Positions 1 to 6,046 of a DNA stretch of 7,552 bases are shown here, piece after piece. The DNA is taken from the NCBI GenBank assembly GCA_946479855.1, contig CAMLHL010000098.1, positions 1-7,552 of the forward strand. Reading direction: 5' to 3'. How positions within the stretch are numbered: the stretch's first letter is position 1; every line of letters begins with the position of its first letter. This DNA is from an uncultured Pseudomonadota bacterium. Its GTDB lineage: Bacteria > Pseudomonadota > Gammaproteobacteria > Burkholderiales > Rhodocyclaceae. The translations under genes were made by a program, and so were the position numbers. The notes below the pieces were generated by a model. The model worked only from the letters and a program-made list of their open reading frames with translations, was not told the origin of the DNA and did no database searches.

Positions 1-568
1 GCGCCTTGTTGACGCCGCCCGGCACCGAGCCGGTGCCATGCACCCGCTTGCCGGCCGTGACGCGGATCACCTCCTGGCCGAACTTGCGCAACAGCACGCC
101 ACGCTTGGCCGTTTCCGGGTGCGCTGCGGCAACGCCGACGATATTGCGCTGGGTGACGTCGCTATCGAAACCGAACAGCAGATCCGGCGAACAGAGGTGG
201 AAGAAATGCAGGGCGTGCGATTGCAGCATCTGGCCGTAATGCATCAGCCGGCGCATCTTCTCGGCCGTCGCCGTCAGCTTTTTGGCGCCGACGATGACGT
301 CGAGCGCCTTGGAGGCGGCCAGGTGGTGCGACACCGGGCAGATGCCGCACAGGCGCTGGACCATGACCGGCACTTCCCAGTACGGCCGGCCCTGGATGAA
401 CTTCTCGAAGCCCCGGAATTCGACGATGTGCAGGCGCACCTGGTGCACCTTGTTCTGGTCGTCGAGCAGGATGGTCACCTTGCCGTGGCCCTCGACCCGA
501 GACACCGGGTCGATCGCGACGCGGCGCAGGGTTTCGGGGTGTTGGGCGGTTTCCAGTTGGTAGGTCAT
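1..568 (-). CDS. hoxH: HoxH, [NiFe]-hydrogenase large subunit (N-terminal part, runs off the left edge)
   Basis: Catalytic large subunit of the NAD-linked [NiFe] hydrogenase, which carries the Ni-Fe active site where H2 is split or made in the cytoplasm. About 189 codons are present; the C-terminal half, with the second CxxC pair and the maturation cleavage site, lies outside the window. Visible motifs are the N-terminal RVEGHGK (residues 24-30) and the L1 motif R72-L-C74-G-I-C77-P-V-S-H81, whose two cysteines bind Ni and Fe. The start ATG at 568 is supported by GAGGTG (579-574) five bases upstream, which overlaps the hoxY stop codon. It is the last visible gene of the hoxFUYH operon, 9 nt after hoxY, so translational coupling is likely. 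The PVSHHLAASKALD style following L1 is that of group 3d (HoxH-type) enzymes. Identity is very secure; completeness cannot be judged here. Confidence 0.96.
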   Translation of the reverse strand, partial: MTYQLETAQHPETLRRVAIDPVSRVEGHGKVTILLDDQNKVHQVRLHIVEFRGFEKFIQGRPYWEVPVMVQRLCGICPVSHHLAASKALDVIVGAKKLTATAEKMRRLMHYGQMLQSHALHFFHLCSPDLLFGFDSDVTQRNIVGVAAAHPETAKRGVLLRKFGQEVIRVTAGKRVHGTGSVPGGVNKA

Positions 569-577
569 TGCGCCACC

Positions 578-1126
578 TCAGTCATAATGCATTAAACCAT
601 GTCCCAATTCCGGCTCGCGGCCGGCCAGCAGATCGGTCAGCACCTTCCAGATCGCGTCGGCCGAGGGCGGACAGCCGGGCATGAAGTAGTCGACCTTGAC
701 CACCTCGTGGATCGGGTGCACCTGGTTGAGCGGCAGCGGCAGTTCCGGATCGTTGGGAATCATGCCGTTGGCCAGCCCCGGGCTGGTGTGATAGACCTCT
801 TCGAGGATGGTCGTCAGCGGCAGATGGTTGCGCTGGGCCGGCAGGCCGCCGTTGATGGCGCAGGCGCCGACGGCGATCAGGATCTTGCAGTTCTTGCGGA
901 ATTCGCGCAGGACATGGACGTTCTCGGCATTGCACAGGCCGCCCTCGATCAGGCCGATGTCGCAGTCCGGGCTGATGCTCTTGATGTCGGTCAGCGGCGA
1001 ACGGTCGAACTCGATGTGTTCGAGCAGCGTAAACAGCCGCTCGTCGATGTCGAGGAAAGACATGTGGCAGCCAAAACAGCCGGCCAGCGAGGTCGTCGCC
1101 ACCTTCAGTTTCTTCTTGGCAGTCAT
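578..1126 (-). CDS. hoxY: HoxY, [NiFe]-hydrogenase small subunit
   Basis: Small subunit of the hydrogenase module. It carries the single proximal [4Fe-4S] cluster that passes electrons between the HoxH Ni-Fe site and the HoxFU diaphorase. The protein is 182 aa, the short size expected for HoxY-type small subunits, with no Tat signal peptide, which fits a soluble cytoplasmic enzyme. Cluster ligands are visible as C17-x2-C20 (LAGCFGCHMSF), C89 (VGACAINGG) and C152 (MPGCPPSAD). The frame stays open upstream to 1204, but the ATG at 1126 is preferred: it has GGAGG (1140-1136) nine bases upstream, gives the normal family N-terminus (MTAKKKLKVAT), and avoids an arginine-rich extension that overlaps hoxU. 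It starts 1 nt after the hoxU stop and ends 9 nt before hoxH, so coupled translation in one operon is likely. Confidence 0.96.
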   Translation of the reverse strand: MTAKKKLKVATTSLAGCFGCHMSFLDIDERLFTLLEHIEFDRSPLTDIKSISPDCDIGLIEGGLCNAENVHVLREFRKNCKILIAVGACAINGGLPAQRNHLPLTTILEEVYHTSPGLANGMIPNDPELPLPLNQVHPIHEVVKVDYFMPGCPPSADAIWKVLTDLLAGREPELGHGLMHYD

Positions 1127-1127
1127 C

Positions 1128-1835
1128 TCAGCAGCCCTCCGTCGTTGCGGCCGTTTCCGAAATCGGCGCCTTGTCGTAGGTGCGCTCGCCGATCGGCACG
1201 GCAAAGCCCTGGCGCTTTTTCAGGATGACGCCGACCGGGCAAACGTGCGCCGCCTTGTCGTCCAGCGTGAAATCAGTGTCGCCCAGCTGGCCGGATTTGG
1301 CATTGACGATCAGGTGGGTCTTGATGCCGCGCCCGGAGAGCGCGAAGACGTTCTTGCCATCGACATCGCGGCTGGCCCGCACGCACAGCGAACAGAGGAT
1401 GCAGCGGTTGAAGTCGAGCAGAACCTCGGGATGCGAGGCGTCGACCGCACGATTCGGGAAGAAGTGGTCGTAGTGCGGGCTCATCATGCCGAGATGGTAG
1501 GCCGTGGCCTGCAACTGGCAGTTGCCGCTCTTTTCGCACGACGGGCAGAAGTGGTTGCCTTCGACGAACAGCATCTGGGTCAGCGCCCGGCGCTCGGCGT
1601 TGATTTCCTCGGTGTCGCTCTCGACCTGCATGCCGGCAGCGGCGCGCATCGTGCACGAGGCGGTGTGCCGGCCATTGACCTTGACCGTGCACAGCTTGCA
1701 CGAGCCGTGCGGCTTGAATTCCGGGTGGTAGCAGAGGTGCGGAATGAACACGCCAGCCGCCCCGGCGGCCTGGATGATGGTCTGCCCTTCAGCGAAGGGA
1801 ATGGTCTTGCCATCGAGGGTAAAGGTCTGGCTCAT
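1128..1835 (-). CDS. hoxU: HoxU, diaphorase Fe-S subunit of the NAD-reducing hydrogenase
   Basis: Electron-transfer subunit of the HoxFU diaphorase, homologous to the N-terminal part of NuoG; it wires HoxF to the HoxYH hydrogenase. The protein is 235 aa, a normal length. Cluster ligands visible in order are a plant-type [2Fe-2S] set C35, C46, C49, C61; a His-Cys3 [4Fe-4S] site H95, C97, C100, C106 (NHFCPSCEKSGNC); and a C-x2-C-x2-C group (CILCSLC, about residue 145) with a distal CPVG cysteine for a further [4Fe-4S] cluster. The start ATG at 1835 has GGAGG (1846-1842) six bases upstream and overlaps the hoxF stop in an ATGA arrangement. The stop is 1 nt from the hoxY start. All expected ligands are present, so the subunit looks functional. 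Confidence 0.96.
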   Translation of the reverse strand: MSQTFTLDGKTIPFAEGQTIIQAAGAAGVFIPHLCYHPEFKPHGSCKLCTVKVNGRHTASCTMRAAAGMQVESDTEEINAERRALTQMLFVEGNHFCPSCEKSGNCQLQATAYHLGMMSPHYDHFFPNRAVDASHPEVLLDFNRCILCSLCVRASRDVDGKNVFALSGRGIKTHLIVNAKSGQLGDTDFTLDDKAAHVCPVGVILKKRQGFAVPIGERTYDKAPISETAATTEGC

Positions 1836-3730
1836 TCTGCACCTCCATTTTCGGTCGCCAGATGGGCGCCGGCATCGTCGCGCCCGGTCATCTGTCGGGC
1901 CGCCGCCAGTGCCCGGTCGAGATCGAAGGCCGGCGTGTAGTCTTGCTGCATCATCCGCTTGTCGTAGTAAGGGCGGAACTTGGCGATGGTGTCGAGCACC
2001 GGGTTGCAGGCAGTGTGCCCGAGGCCGCAATGGCTCATCGACTGCAGCAACTGGTTCAGTTTCTCGATCTCGGCGAAGTCGTAGGGCGAACCGGCGCCAT
2101 GGTGCAGCTTGTCCATCAGGTTGCGGAGCAGCGAGGTGCCGACCCGGCACGGCGTGCAGAAGCCGCAGCTCTCGTGCTGGAAGAAATGCACGTAGTTGCG
2201 CGCGACCTGAAACATGTCGCGACTCTGGTTGAAGATGGTGAAGGCGCCGGCGGTCGGGATGTCCTCGAAACCGATGATGCGGTCGAATTCGTTCTCGGCG
2301 ACGCAGATGCCGGAGGGCCCGCTGACCTGCACGGCCTGCGTGTCGGTCGCGCCGCAGTCGGCGAGCACCTGGCGGATGCTGACACCGAACGGGTATTCGT
2401 AGATGCCCGGCCAGGCGCAATCGCCGGAAACCGACAGGATCTTGGTGCCGGCCGACTGTTTGGTGCCGATGGCGGCGTACCATTCGCCGCCATTCAGGGC
2501 GATCATTGCCGCCGCAGCGAAGGTTTCGACGTTATTGACGATGGTCGGCTGGTCAAGATAGCCGTTGGTCACCGGGAACGGCGGCCGGTTGCGCGGCGTG
2601 CCGCGCTTGCCTTCGAGCGACTCGATCAGCGCCGACTCCTCGCCGCAGACGTAGGCGCCGGCCCCGACGTGGATCTCGATGTCGAAATCCGCCCCCGGAA
2701 TGCCGAGAATGTTCTCGCCGAGAAGGTGTTCGCGCCGACGACCGGCCAGCACGGCATTTAGATGGTCGAGCAGGTAGCGGTACTCGCCGCGCAGATAGAC
2801 GAAGCCCCGGGTCGCGCCGACCGCATAGGCAGCCACCGTCATGCCCTCGAAGACCAGGTCGGGGAAGCTCGACAACAGCACGCGGTCCTTGAAGGTCCCC
2901 GGTTCGCCCTCGTCGGCGTTGCAGACGACGATGCGCTGCTGGCCGGCCTTGAGATGGGCATTGCGGCAGGCCTCCCACTTCAGGCCGGTGGTAAAGCCGG
3001 CGCCGCCGCGGCCGCGCAGGTTGGCGCGCTTGATTTCGTCGAGCAGCGCAGCCGGCCCGCCGATGCCGCTGGGCAGCCCCTCGCGCCAGGAGCGCATGTT
3101 GGAGGCGTGCAGGCCGTCGCTCGGCGTTCGCGCCCGGGCGGCGCGCAGCGCGTCACCCGGCTTGAGGTCGCTGCCGAGCAGCATATCGGCGCGGCGGACG
3201 TTGTCGGCAACCTTAAAGAATTCGGGCGGCCACTCGGCGAGCGGCACCTTGCCGCGGATTAGTTCGGCGATCTGGTCGATACGCTCGGCGGTGAGGCCGG
3301 CAATGGCGACGTTATTGACCAGCATCGCCGGCCCCTGATCGCACATGCCGGTGCACGCCGTCTGGCCGACGCTGACCAGGCCATCCTCGGAAACCTTGCC
3401 GCGCTCGACCCACAGGTTGTTGCACAGGCGGTCCATCAGCGCCTTGCTGCCCAGCATGCGGTCGGTGATGTTGTCCGAGAAAAGCACCCGGTATTTGCCA
3501 CGCGGCTCGGTGTAGAAAAAGGCATAGAAGCCGGCCACGCCCTCGATCTTGGTACGCGGCACCCCCAGCGTCGCCTGCAGGCGATCGATGGCCTCCGGCG
3601 AAATCCAGTCGCAGGCTTCCTGGATTTCGCGCAGGATCTGGACCATGTTCGACGGGTCGCGCCGATGGTGGGCAACGACCCGATCGACGACGCCAGCCAC
3701 CGCTTCGGCATGCATTTCATTGATTGCCAC
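1832..3730 (-). CDS. hoxF: HoxF, NADH/FMN diaphorase subunit with fused NuoE-like domain
   Basis: Flavoprotein subunit that exchanges electrons with NAD(H) through FMN. It is a NuoE-NuoF fusion of 632 aa. The N-terminal about 160 residues are NuoE/thioredoxin-like. The NuoF part shows the nucleotide loop RGRGGAGFTTGLKW (239-252), the FMN motif NADEGEPGTFKDR (271-283), the glycine-rich segment GAGAYVCGEESA (356-367), and the [4Fe-4S] ligands C522-x2-C525-x2-C528 plus C568. The start is a GTG at 3730 with GGAGG (3740-3736) five bases away; the next in-frame ATG (3715) is too far from that site, and the longer open frame to 3823 has no better ribosome site. It is the first gene of hoxFUYH and overlaps hoxU by 4 nt. 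In the NuoE-like domain only C126-x3-C130 of the usual four cysteines is visible: the first pair is replaced around residues 84-90. A separate hoxE is absent. Confidence 0.95.
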   Translation of the reverse strand: MAINEMHAEAVAGVVDRVVAHHRRDPSNMVQILREIQEACDWISPEAIDRLQATLGVPRTKIEGVAGFYAFFYTEPRGKYRVLFSDNITDRMLGSKALMDRLCNNLWVERGKVSEDGLVSVGQTACTGMCDQGPAMLVNNVAIAGLTAERIDQIAELIRGKVPLAEWPPEFFKVADNVRRADMLLGSDLKPGDALRAARARTPSDGLHASNMRSWREGLPSGIGGPAALLDEIKRANLRGRGGAGFTTGLKWEACRNAHLKAGQQRIVVCNADEGEPGTFKDRVLLSSFPDLVFEGMTVAAYAVGATRGFVYLRGEYRYLLDHLNAVLAGRRREHLLGENILGIPGADFDIEIHVGAGAYVCGEESALIESLEGKRGTPRNRPPFPVTNGYLDQPTIVNNVETFAAAAMIALNGGEWYAAIGTKQSAGTKILSVSGDCAWPGIYEYPFGVSIRQVLADCGATDTQAVQVSGPSGICVAENEFDRIIGFEDIPTAGAFTIFNQSRDMFQVARNYVHFFQHESCGFCTPCRVGTSLLRNLMDKLHHGAGSPYDFAEIEKLNQLLQSMSHCGLGHTACNPVLDTIAKFRPYYDKRMMQQDYTPAFDLDRALAAARQMTGRDDAGAHLATENGGAE

Positions 3731-3856
3731 GACAACCTCCCGAAAACCGCCTATGACAAGGAAGAGACTAGCACTGCTACATGACGTTTTTTTGTCCCAG
3801 ATCAACTCGCGTGTTCTTGACATTCAACAATTTTCAATCCGGCTGTGCCAGAATGT

Positions 3857-3871
3857 TGTTGCAATACAGCA
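3857..3871. promoter_or_regulatory. Candidate operator, dyad copy 1 (upstream of fabI)
   Basis: The sequence TGTTGC-AAT-ACAGCA is an imperfect dyad matching the perfect 15-bp palindrome in the promoter before the MaoC-Pta gene at 10 of 12 arm positions. It lies 86 nt upstream of the fabI start codon. The binding protein is unknown; the call rests on recurrence of the same arm pattern at three places in this window. Confidence 0.4.
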
Positions 3872-3911
3872 TAGGTTTTTTGCCCGCCAAATCAGCATCT
3901 AAAGAGCAGAT

Positions 3912-3926
3912 TGATGCAGCGCATCA
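3912..3926. promoter_or_regulatory. Candidate operator, dyad copy 2 (upstream of fabI)
   Basis: The sequence TGATGC-AGC-GCATCA is a perfect palindrome with 6-bp arms and a 3-bp centre. It has the same TGNTGC-N3-GCANCA form as the copy in the MaoC-Pta promoter. Its centre is 55 bp from dyad copy 1, close to five helical turns, so two dimers could bind on one face of the DNA. It ends 31 nt before the fabI start codon, so it may lie in or near the transcription start region. Confidence 0.4.
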
Positions 3927-3957
3927 TTTTCAGAACCGTACAGGAAATACAAATAAC

Positions 3958-4767
3958 ATGAACACGATCAACGACGCAGCCGTGACCGGCGGATTGAACC
4001 TGGCTCTCCCCCTGGCTGGCAAGAAAGGCCTGATCACCGGCATCGCCAACGACAAGTCGATTGCCTTCGCCGTTGCCAAGGCCATCGTCGCCCTCGGCGG
4101 CGAAGTCGCCCTGACCTACCAGAACGACAAGACCGCCAAATACACCCAGCCGCTGGCCGAAGCCCTGGGCGCCAAACTGTTCGAAAAGCTCGACGTCGCC
4201 GAGCCGGGCAGCCTCGAGGGCGTCATCGCCAAGTGTGGCGAAGCTTTCGGCAGCATCGATTTTGCCGTCCATTCGATGGCCTTCTGCAATGCCGACGACC
4301 TGCATGGCCGCGTCATCGATACTACCGAAGCCGGCTTCGATTCGGCCATGAACGTCTCCTGCCACAGTTTCCTGCGCATGGCCAAGGCACTGGAGCCGCT
4401 GATGGCCCACGGCGGCTCGCTGATCACCATGTCCTACCTGGGCGCCGAGCGCGTCGTCCGCAACTACGGCGTCATGGGCATCATCAAGGCGGCGCTCGAA
4501 TCGGCCGTCCGCTACATGGCCTACGACCTCGGCCCCAAGGGCATCCGCGTCTTCGCCGTGTCGCCCGGCCCGATCATGACCCGCGCCGCCTCCGGCATCG
4601 CCAACTTCAACAGCCTGCTCGAAGCCGACGCCGTCAAGGCGCCGCTCGGCCGTACCGTGACCATCGAGGAGGTCGGCGCCCTGACCGCCTTCCTGTGCAC
4701 TGCCGGCTCGTCTGGAATGACCGGCCAGACCATCTACGTCGACGCCGGCGCCCACATCGTCGCCTGA
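3958..4767 (+). CDS. fabI: FabI, NADH-dependent enoyl-[ACP] reductase
   Basis: Short-chain dehydrogenase-fold enzyme that catalyses the last step of each fatty-acid elongation cycle, reducing trans-2-enoyl-ACP with NAD(P)H. The protein is 269 aa, close to the usual 260-270. Visible motifs are the divergent FabI cofactor loop G28-IANDKSIA (28-36), the SYLGAER segment with Y160, and the catalytic pair Y170-x6-K177 (NYGVMGIIK). The ATG at 3958 is chosen because AGGAAA (3942-3947) lies ten bases upstream and it gives the normal N-terminus; the open frame to 3781 would cross the AT-rich control region. The loop after VHSMAF reads CNADDLHGR, unlike the A-P-G/K seen in many housekeeping FabI proteins, so this may be the accessory paralogue that often accompanies pta-ackA. 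Two dyads upstream suggest regulation shared with the MaoC-Pta gene. Confidence 0.92.
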   Translation: MNTINDAAVTGGLNLALPLAGKKGLITGIANDKSIAFAVAKAIVALGGEVALTYQNDKTAKYTQPLAEALGAKLFEKLDVAEPGSLEGVIAKCGEAFGSIDFAVHSMAFCNADDLHGRVIDTTEAGFDSAMNVSCHSFLRMAKALEPLMAHGGSLITMSYLGAERVVRNYGVMGIIKAALESAVRYMAYDLGPKGIRVFAVSPGPIMTRAASGIANFNSLLEADAVKAPLGRTVTIEEVGALTAFLCTAGSSGMTGQTIYVDAGAHIVA

Positions 4768-4839
4768 GGAGAGGAAGCCGGCAATCATGGCGATAGCGGC
4801 TGGCCCCACGGTCGACCGGAAAAAAAGCCGATTTTCATG

Positions 4840-4864
4840 GGCGGCGGCTCCGCAGCCCGCCGCC
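4840..4864 (+). repeat. GC-rich hairpin upstream of the kinase-like gene
   Basis: An 8-bp perfect inverted repeat, GGCGGCGG (4840-4847) and CCGCCGCC (4857-4864), encloses a 9-nt loop. No U-run follows, so it is not a standard intrinsic terminator. It ends 12 nt before the GGAG ribosome site (4877-4880) of the next gene, so in mRNA it could affect processing, pausing or translation between fabI and the kinase-like gene. Confidence 0.45.
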
Positions 4865-4886
4865 TGCATCGATTGCGGAGAACATC

Positions 4887-5462
4887 ATGGCCGACATTAA
4901 CGGACTGCTCCCCGATCCCGTGCCGGATCACCCGCTGCTGCGCGGCCGCCAGGAAATCGGCCGCGGCGAGAGCAGCATCGTCCTCGCCGCCGACCCGGTC
5001 GACGGCCAGGAGCGCGTTTACAAAGTGCTTTCTTCGCCGACCGACTACGCCTATTACACGGCCGCCGACCGGCCGACCGGCCGGCATTTTCCGGTGGTGT
5101 TCGCCGACCATGGCACGGCCGGCCGTTCCAGCCGCGGCTATCCCTTCCACATCGTCGAGGTCGAGCGGCTCTATCCGCTACCCGGCGCCGGCGAAGCCGC
5201 CGAGGTGGCGACCAAACTGTCGACTTCCTATTTCGACGCCTGCCTGATGTGGCGCAACCTGGCCCAGGACATGGGGCGCATTGCCCTGCACCATCTGACG
5301 GTGACGCCGATGGGCTGGAGCGACGCCGTGCAGAAATCGCTGCAGGCGCTGGAAATCTTTTCCACCGAATACGGCGCCCTGCCCGACCTGATCAAGGCCG
5401 ACAACCTGATGATGCGCAAGGACGGCACGCTGGTATTCTCCGACCCGGTTTTCATGGAATGA
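4887..5462 (+). CDS. Small protein-kinase-like protein, function unknown
   Basis: A 191-aa soluble protein with no signal peptide or membrane segment. It shows the landmarks of a protein-kinase fold in order: a glycine loop G25-R-G27-ESSIV32, a candidate ATP-anchoring lysine in VYK46V, a hinge-like stretch FHIVEVERLYPLP, and near the C-terminus LPDLIKADNLMMRKDGTLVFSDPVF. N173 and D186 are 13 residues apart, as are the Mg-binding Asn and DFG Asp in PKA. Noncanonical points: the HRD aspartate position is occupied by leucine (L168) with D167 one place earlier, DFG reads DPV, and the protein ends five residues after D186, so there is no activation segment or C-terminal lobe helices. The N-x-M-x-R...DP style resembles what I recall of phage-encoded kinases. 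The start has GGAG (4877-4880) six bases upstream. A phosphatase gene follows after 4 nt. Kinase activity is unproven; it could be a pseudokinase or an ATP-binding regulator. Confidence 0.72.
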   Translation: MADINGLLPDPVPDHPLLRGRQEIGRGESSIVLAADPVDGQERVYKVLSSPTDYAYYTAADRPTGRHFPVVFADHGTAGRSSRGYPFHIVEVERLYPLPGAGEAAEVATKLSTSYFDACLMWRNLAQDMGRIALHHLTVTPMGWSDAVQKSLQALEIFSTEYGALPDLIKADNLMMRKDGTLVFSDPVFME

Positions 5463-5466
5463 CGCA

Positions 5467-5952
5467 ATGACCATCCGCCAAGTCCAGTACACCTCGCGCC
5501 AGCTGGCCGAACAGCTGCGCGGCTCGCCCTACATGGCGGTCATTTCGATCACCGATCCGGCAGCACCGGCGGCCAGGCTCGACCCGTTGTTCCGGCACGT
5601 GCTGCGGCTGGCCTTTTTTGACGCGGTGCCGGCCGACGAATACCTGCCGGCGCCCTTACCCGGCCTGTTCGACCATCACATGGCGGCGCAGATCAGCGCT
5701 TTCATCGAGGAACTGCACGCCGCCCCGTTCGAAATTTCGCTGCTGGTCCATTGCGAATACGGCGTCAGCCGCTCGGCCGCCGTCGCGCTGTTTGCCGAAG
5801 CGCTGACCGGGGCGCCGCTGGAGGCCCGGGAATTCACCTACGAAGCCAACCAGTGGGTGATCGACCAGTTGCTGCAGCGCCACCCCGGCCTCGAAGCGGA
5901 GATTCCTTCGCCGCTGGTCAGCCGCGAGCGCCGGGCGGCAACGCGAATATGA
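5467..5952 (+). CDS. Dual-specificity / tyrosine phosphatase-like protein
   Basis: A 161-aa cytoplasmic protein of the cysteine phosphatase superfamily. The P-loop signature is intact: H95-C96-EYGVS-R102-S103 (HCx5RS), preceded by the hydrophobic strand ISLLV and followed by a helix (AAVALFAEAL), as in dual-specificity phosphatases. C96 would be the nucleophile. The general acid is not certain; D52, D57 and D69 are candidates. The N-terminal YMAVISITDP and the LRLAFFD strand fit small phosphatase domains often seen in phage and bacterial genomes. The start ATG is 4 nt after the kinase-like stop codon, with only a weak GGA at 5456-5458, so translation is probably coupled to that gene. The substrate could be the upstream kinase-like protein, a shared target, or a non-protein phosphoester or RNA; the sequence does not decide this. 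Confidence 0.82.
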   Translation: MTIRQVQYTSRQLAEQLRGSPYMAVISITDPAAPAARLDPLFRHVLRLAFFDAVPADEYLPAPLPGLFDHHMAAQISAFIEELHAAPFEISLLVHCEYGVSRSAAVALFAEALTGAPLEAREFTYEANQWVIDQLLQRHPGLEAEIPSPLVSRERRAATRI

Positions 5953-5984
5953 CTCGCCCAGCCGCTGCCGATCAACACAGCATA

Positions 5985-6013
5985 TTGTTTGCTGCACCGC
6001 AGCATTCTATACT
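5985..6013 (+). promoter_or_regulatory. Sigma70-type promoter for the MaoC-Pta gene
   Basis: TTGTTT (5985-5990) and TATACT (6008-6013) are separated by exactly 17 bp, a near-consensus promoter. Transcription would start around 6020, giving a leader of about 27 nt before the ATG at 6047. The promoter lies just after the phosphatase stop codon, so the MaoC-Pta and ackA genes probably have their own transcription start, whether or not read-through from fabI occurs. Confidence 0.72.
5990..6004. promoter_or_regulatory. Candidate operator, dyad copy 3 (within the MaoC-Pta promoter)
   Basis: The sequence TGCTGC-ACC-GCAGCA is a perfect palindrome with 6-bp arms. It overlaps the last base of the -35 element and fills most of the spacer, a position where a bound protein would block RNA polymerase, so repression is the simplest reading. 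Its core CTGC-N3-GCAG fits the motif I recall for the polyhydroxyalkanoate regulator PhaR of Rhodobacter, but the copies upstream of fabI do not keep that core, so the regulator is left unnamed. Confidence 0.5.
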
Positions 6014-6046
6014 AGCCCATCGCTTGATGAACCGGAGCAAGCAGTC

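Larger units (their letters stand above)
3731..3957. other. Divergent hoxF / fabI intergenic control region
   Basis: This 227-nt gap separates the two divergent gene groups and must hold the start signals for both. It is clearly richer in A and T than the flanking genes (for example the T-runs near 3786-3793 and 3876-3881). It contains two 15-bp dyads (listed separately), a short perfect dyad TAGCA-C-TGCTA at 3769-3779 on the hox side, and TTGACA at 3817-3822 with no convincing -10 at the right distance. I could not assign a confident promoter to either direction. For fabI the ribosome site is AGGAAA at 3942-3947. No RNA gene or credible small gene was seen. Confidence 0.7.

Noticed and set aside
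807..1940. Open frame of 377 codons on the plus strand across hoxU and hoxY
   Set aside because: Shadow of two well-supported Fe-S subunits on the other strand; no family motifs.
3817..3845. TTGACA as a -35 element for fabI
   Set aside because: Nothing resembling TATAAT is found 16-18 bp downstream (the region is CCGGCTG).
3830..3851. TGGCAC followed by TTGAA on the minus strand, like a sigma54 promoter for hoxF (known for hox operons elsewhere)
   Set aside because: The conserved GG and GC elements should be 10 bp apart; here the spacing is 12 and the second element is GA, so it does not fit.
3825..3861. CAACAA ... TTGTTG inverted repeat
   Set aside because: Arms are only 6 bp with a 25-nt loop in AT-rich DNA; the second arm is better explained by dyad copy 1.
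4840..4864. Intrinsic terminator after fabI
   Set aside because: The stem is strong but no U-run follows, so it is listed only as a hairpin.
3892..4869. Open frame of 325 codons on the minus strand opposite fabI
   Set aside because: Antisense shadow of a clear FabI; composition is GC-driven and it crosses the control region.
5058..5086. Repeated GGCCGACC units resembling a tandem repeat
   Set aside because: It is a short stretch within the kinase-like coding sequence and is explained by GC-rich codons for Ala, Asp, Arg and Pro.
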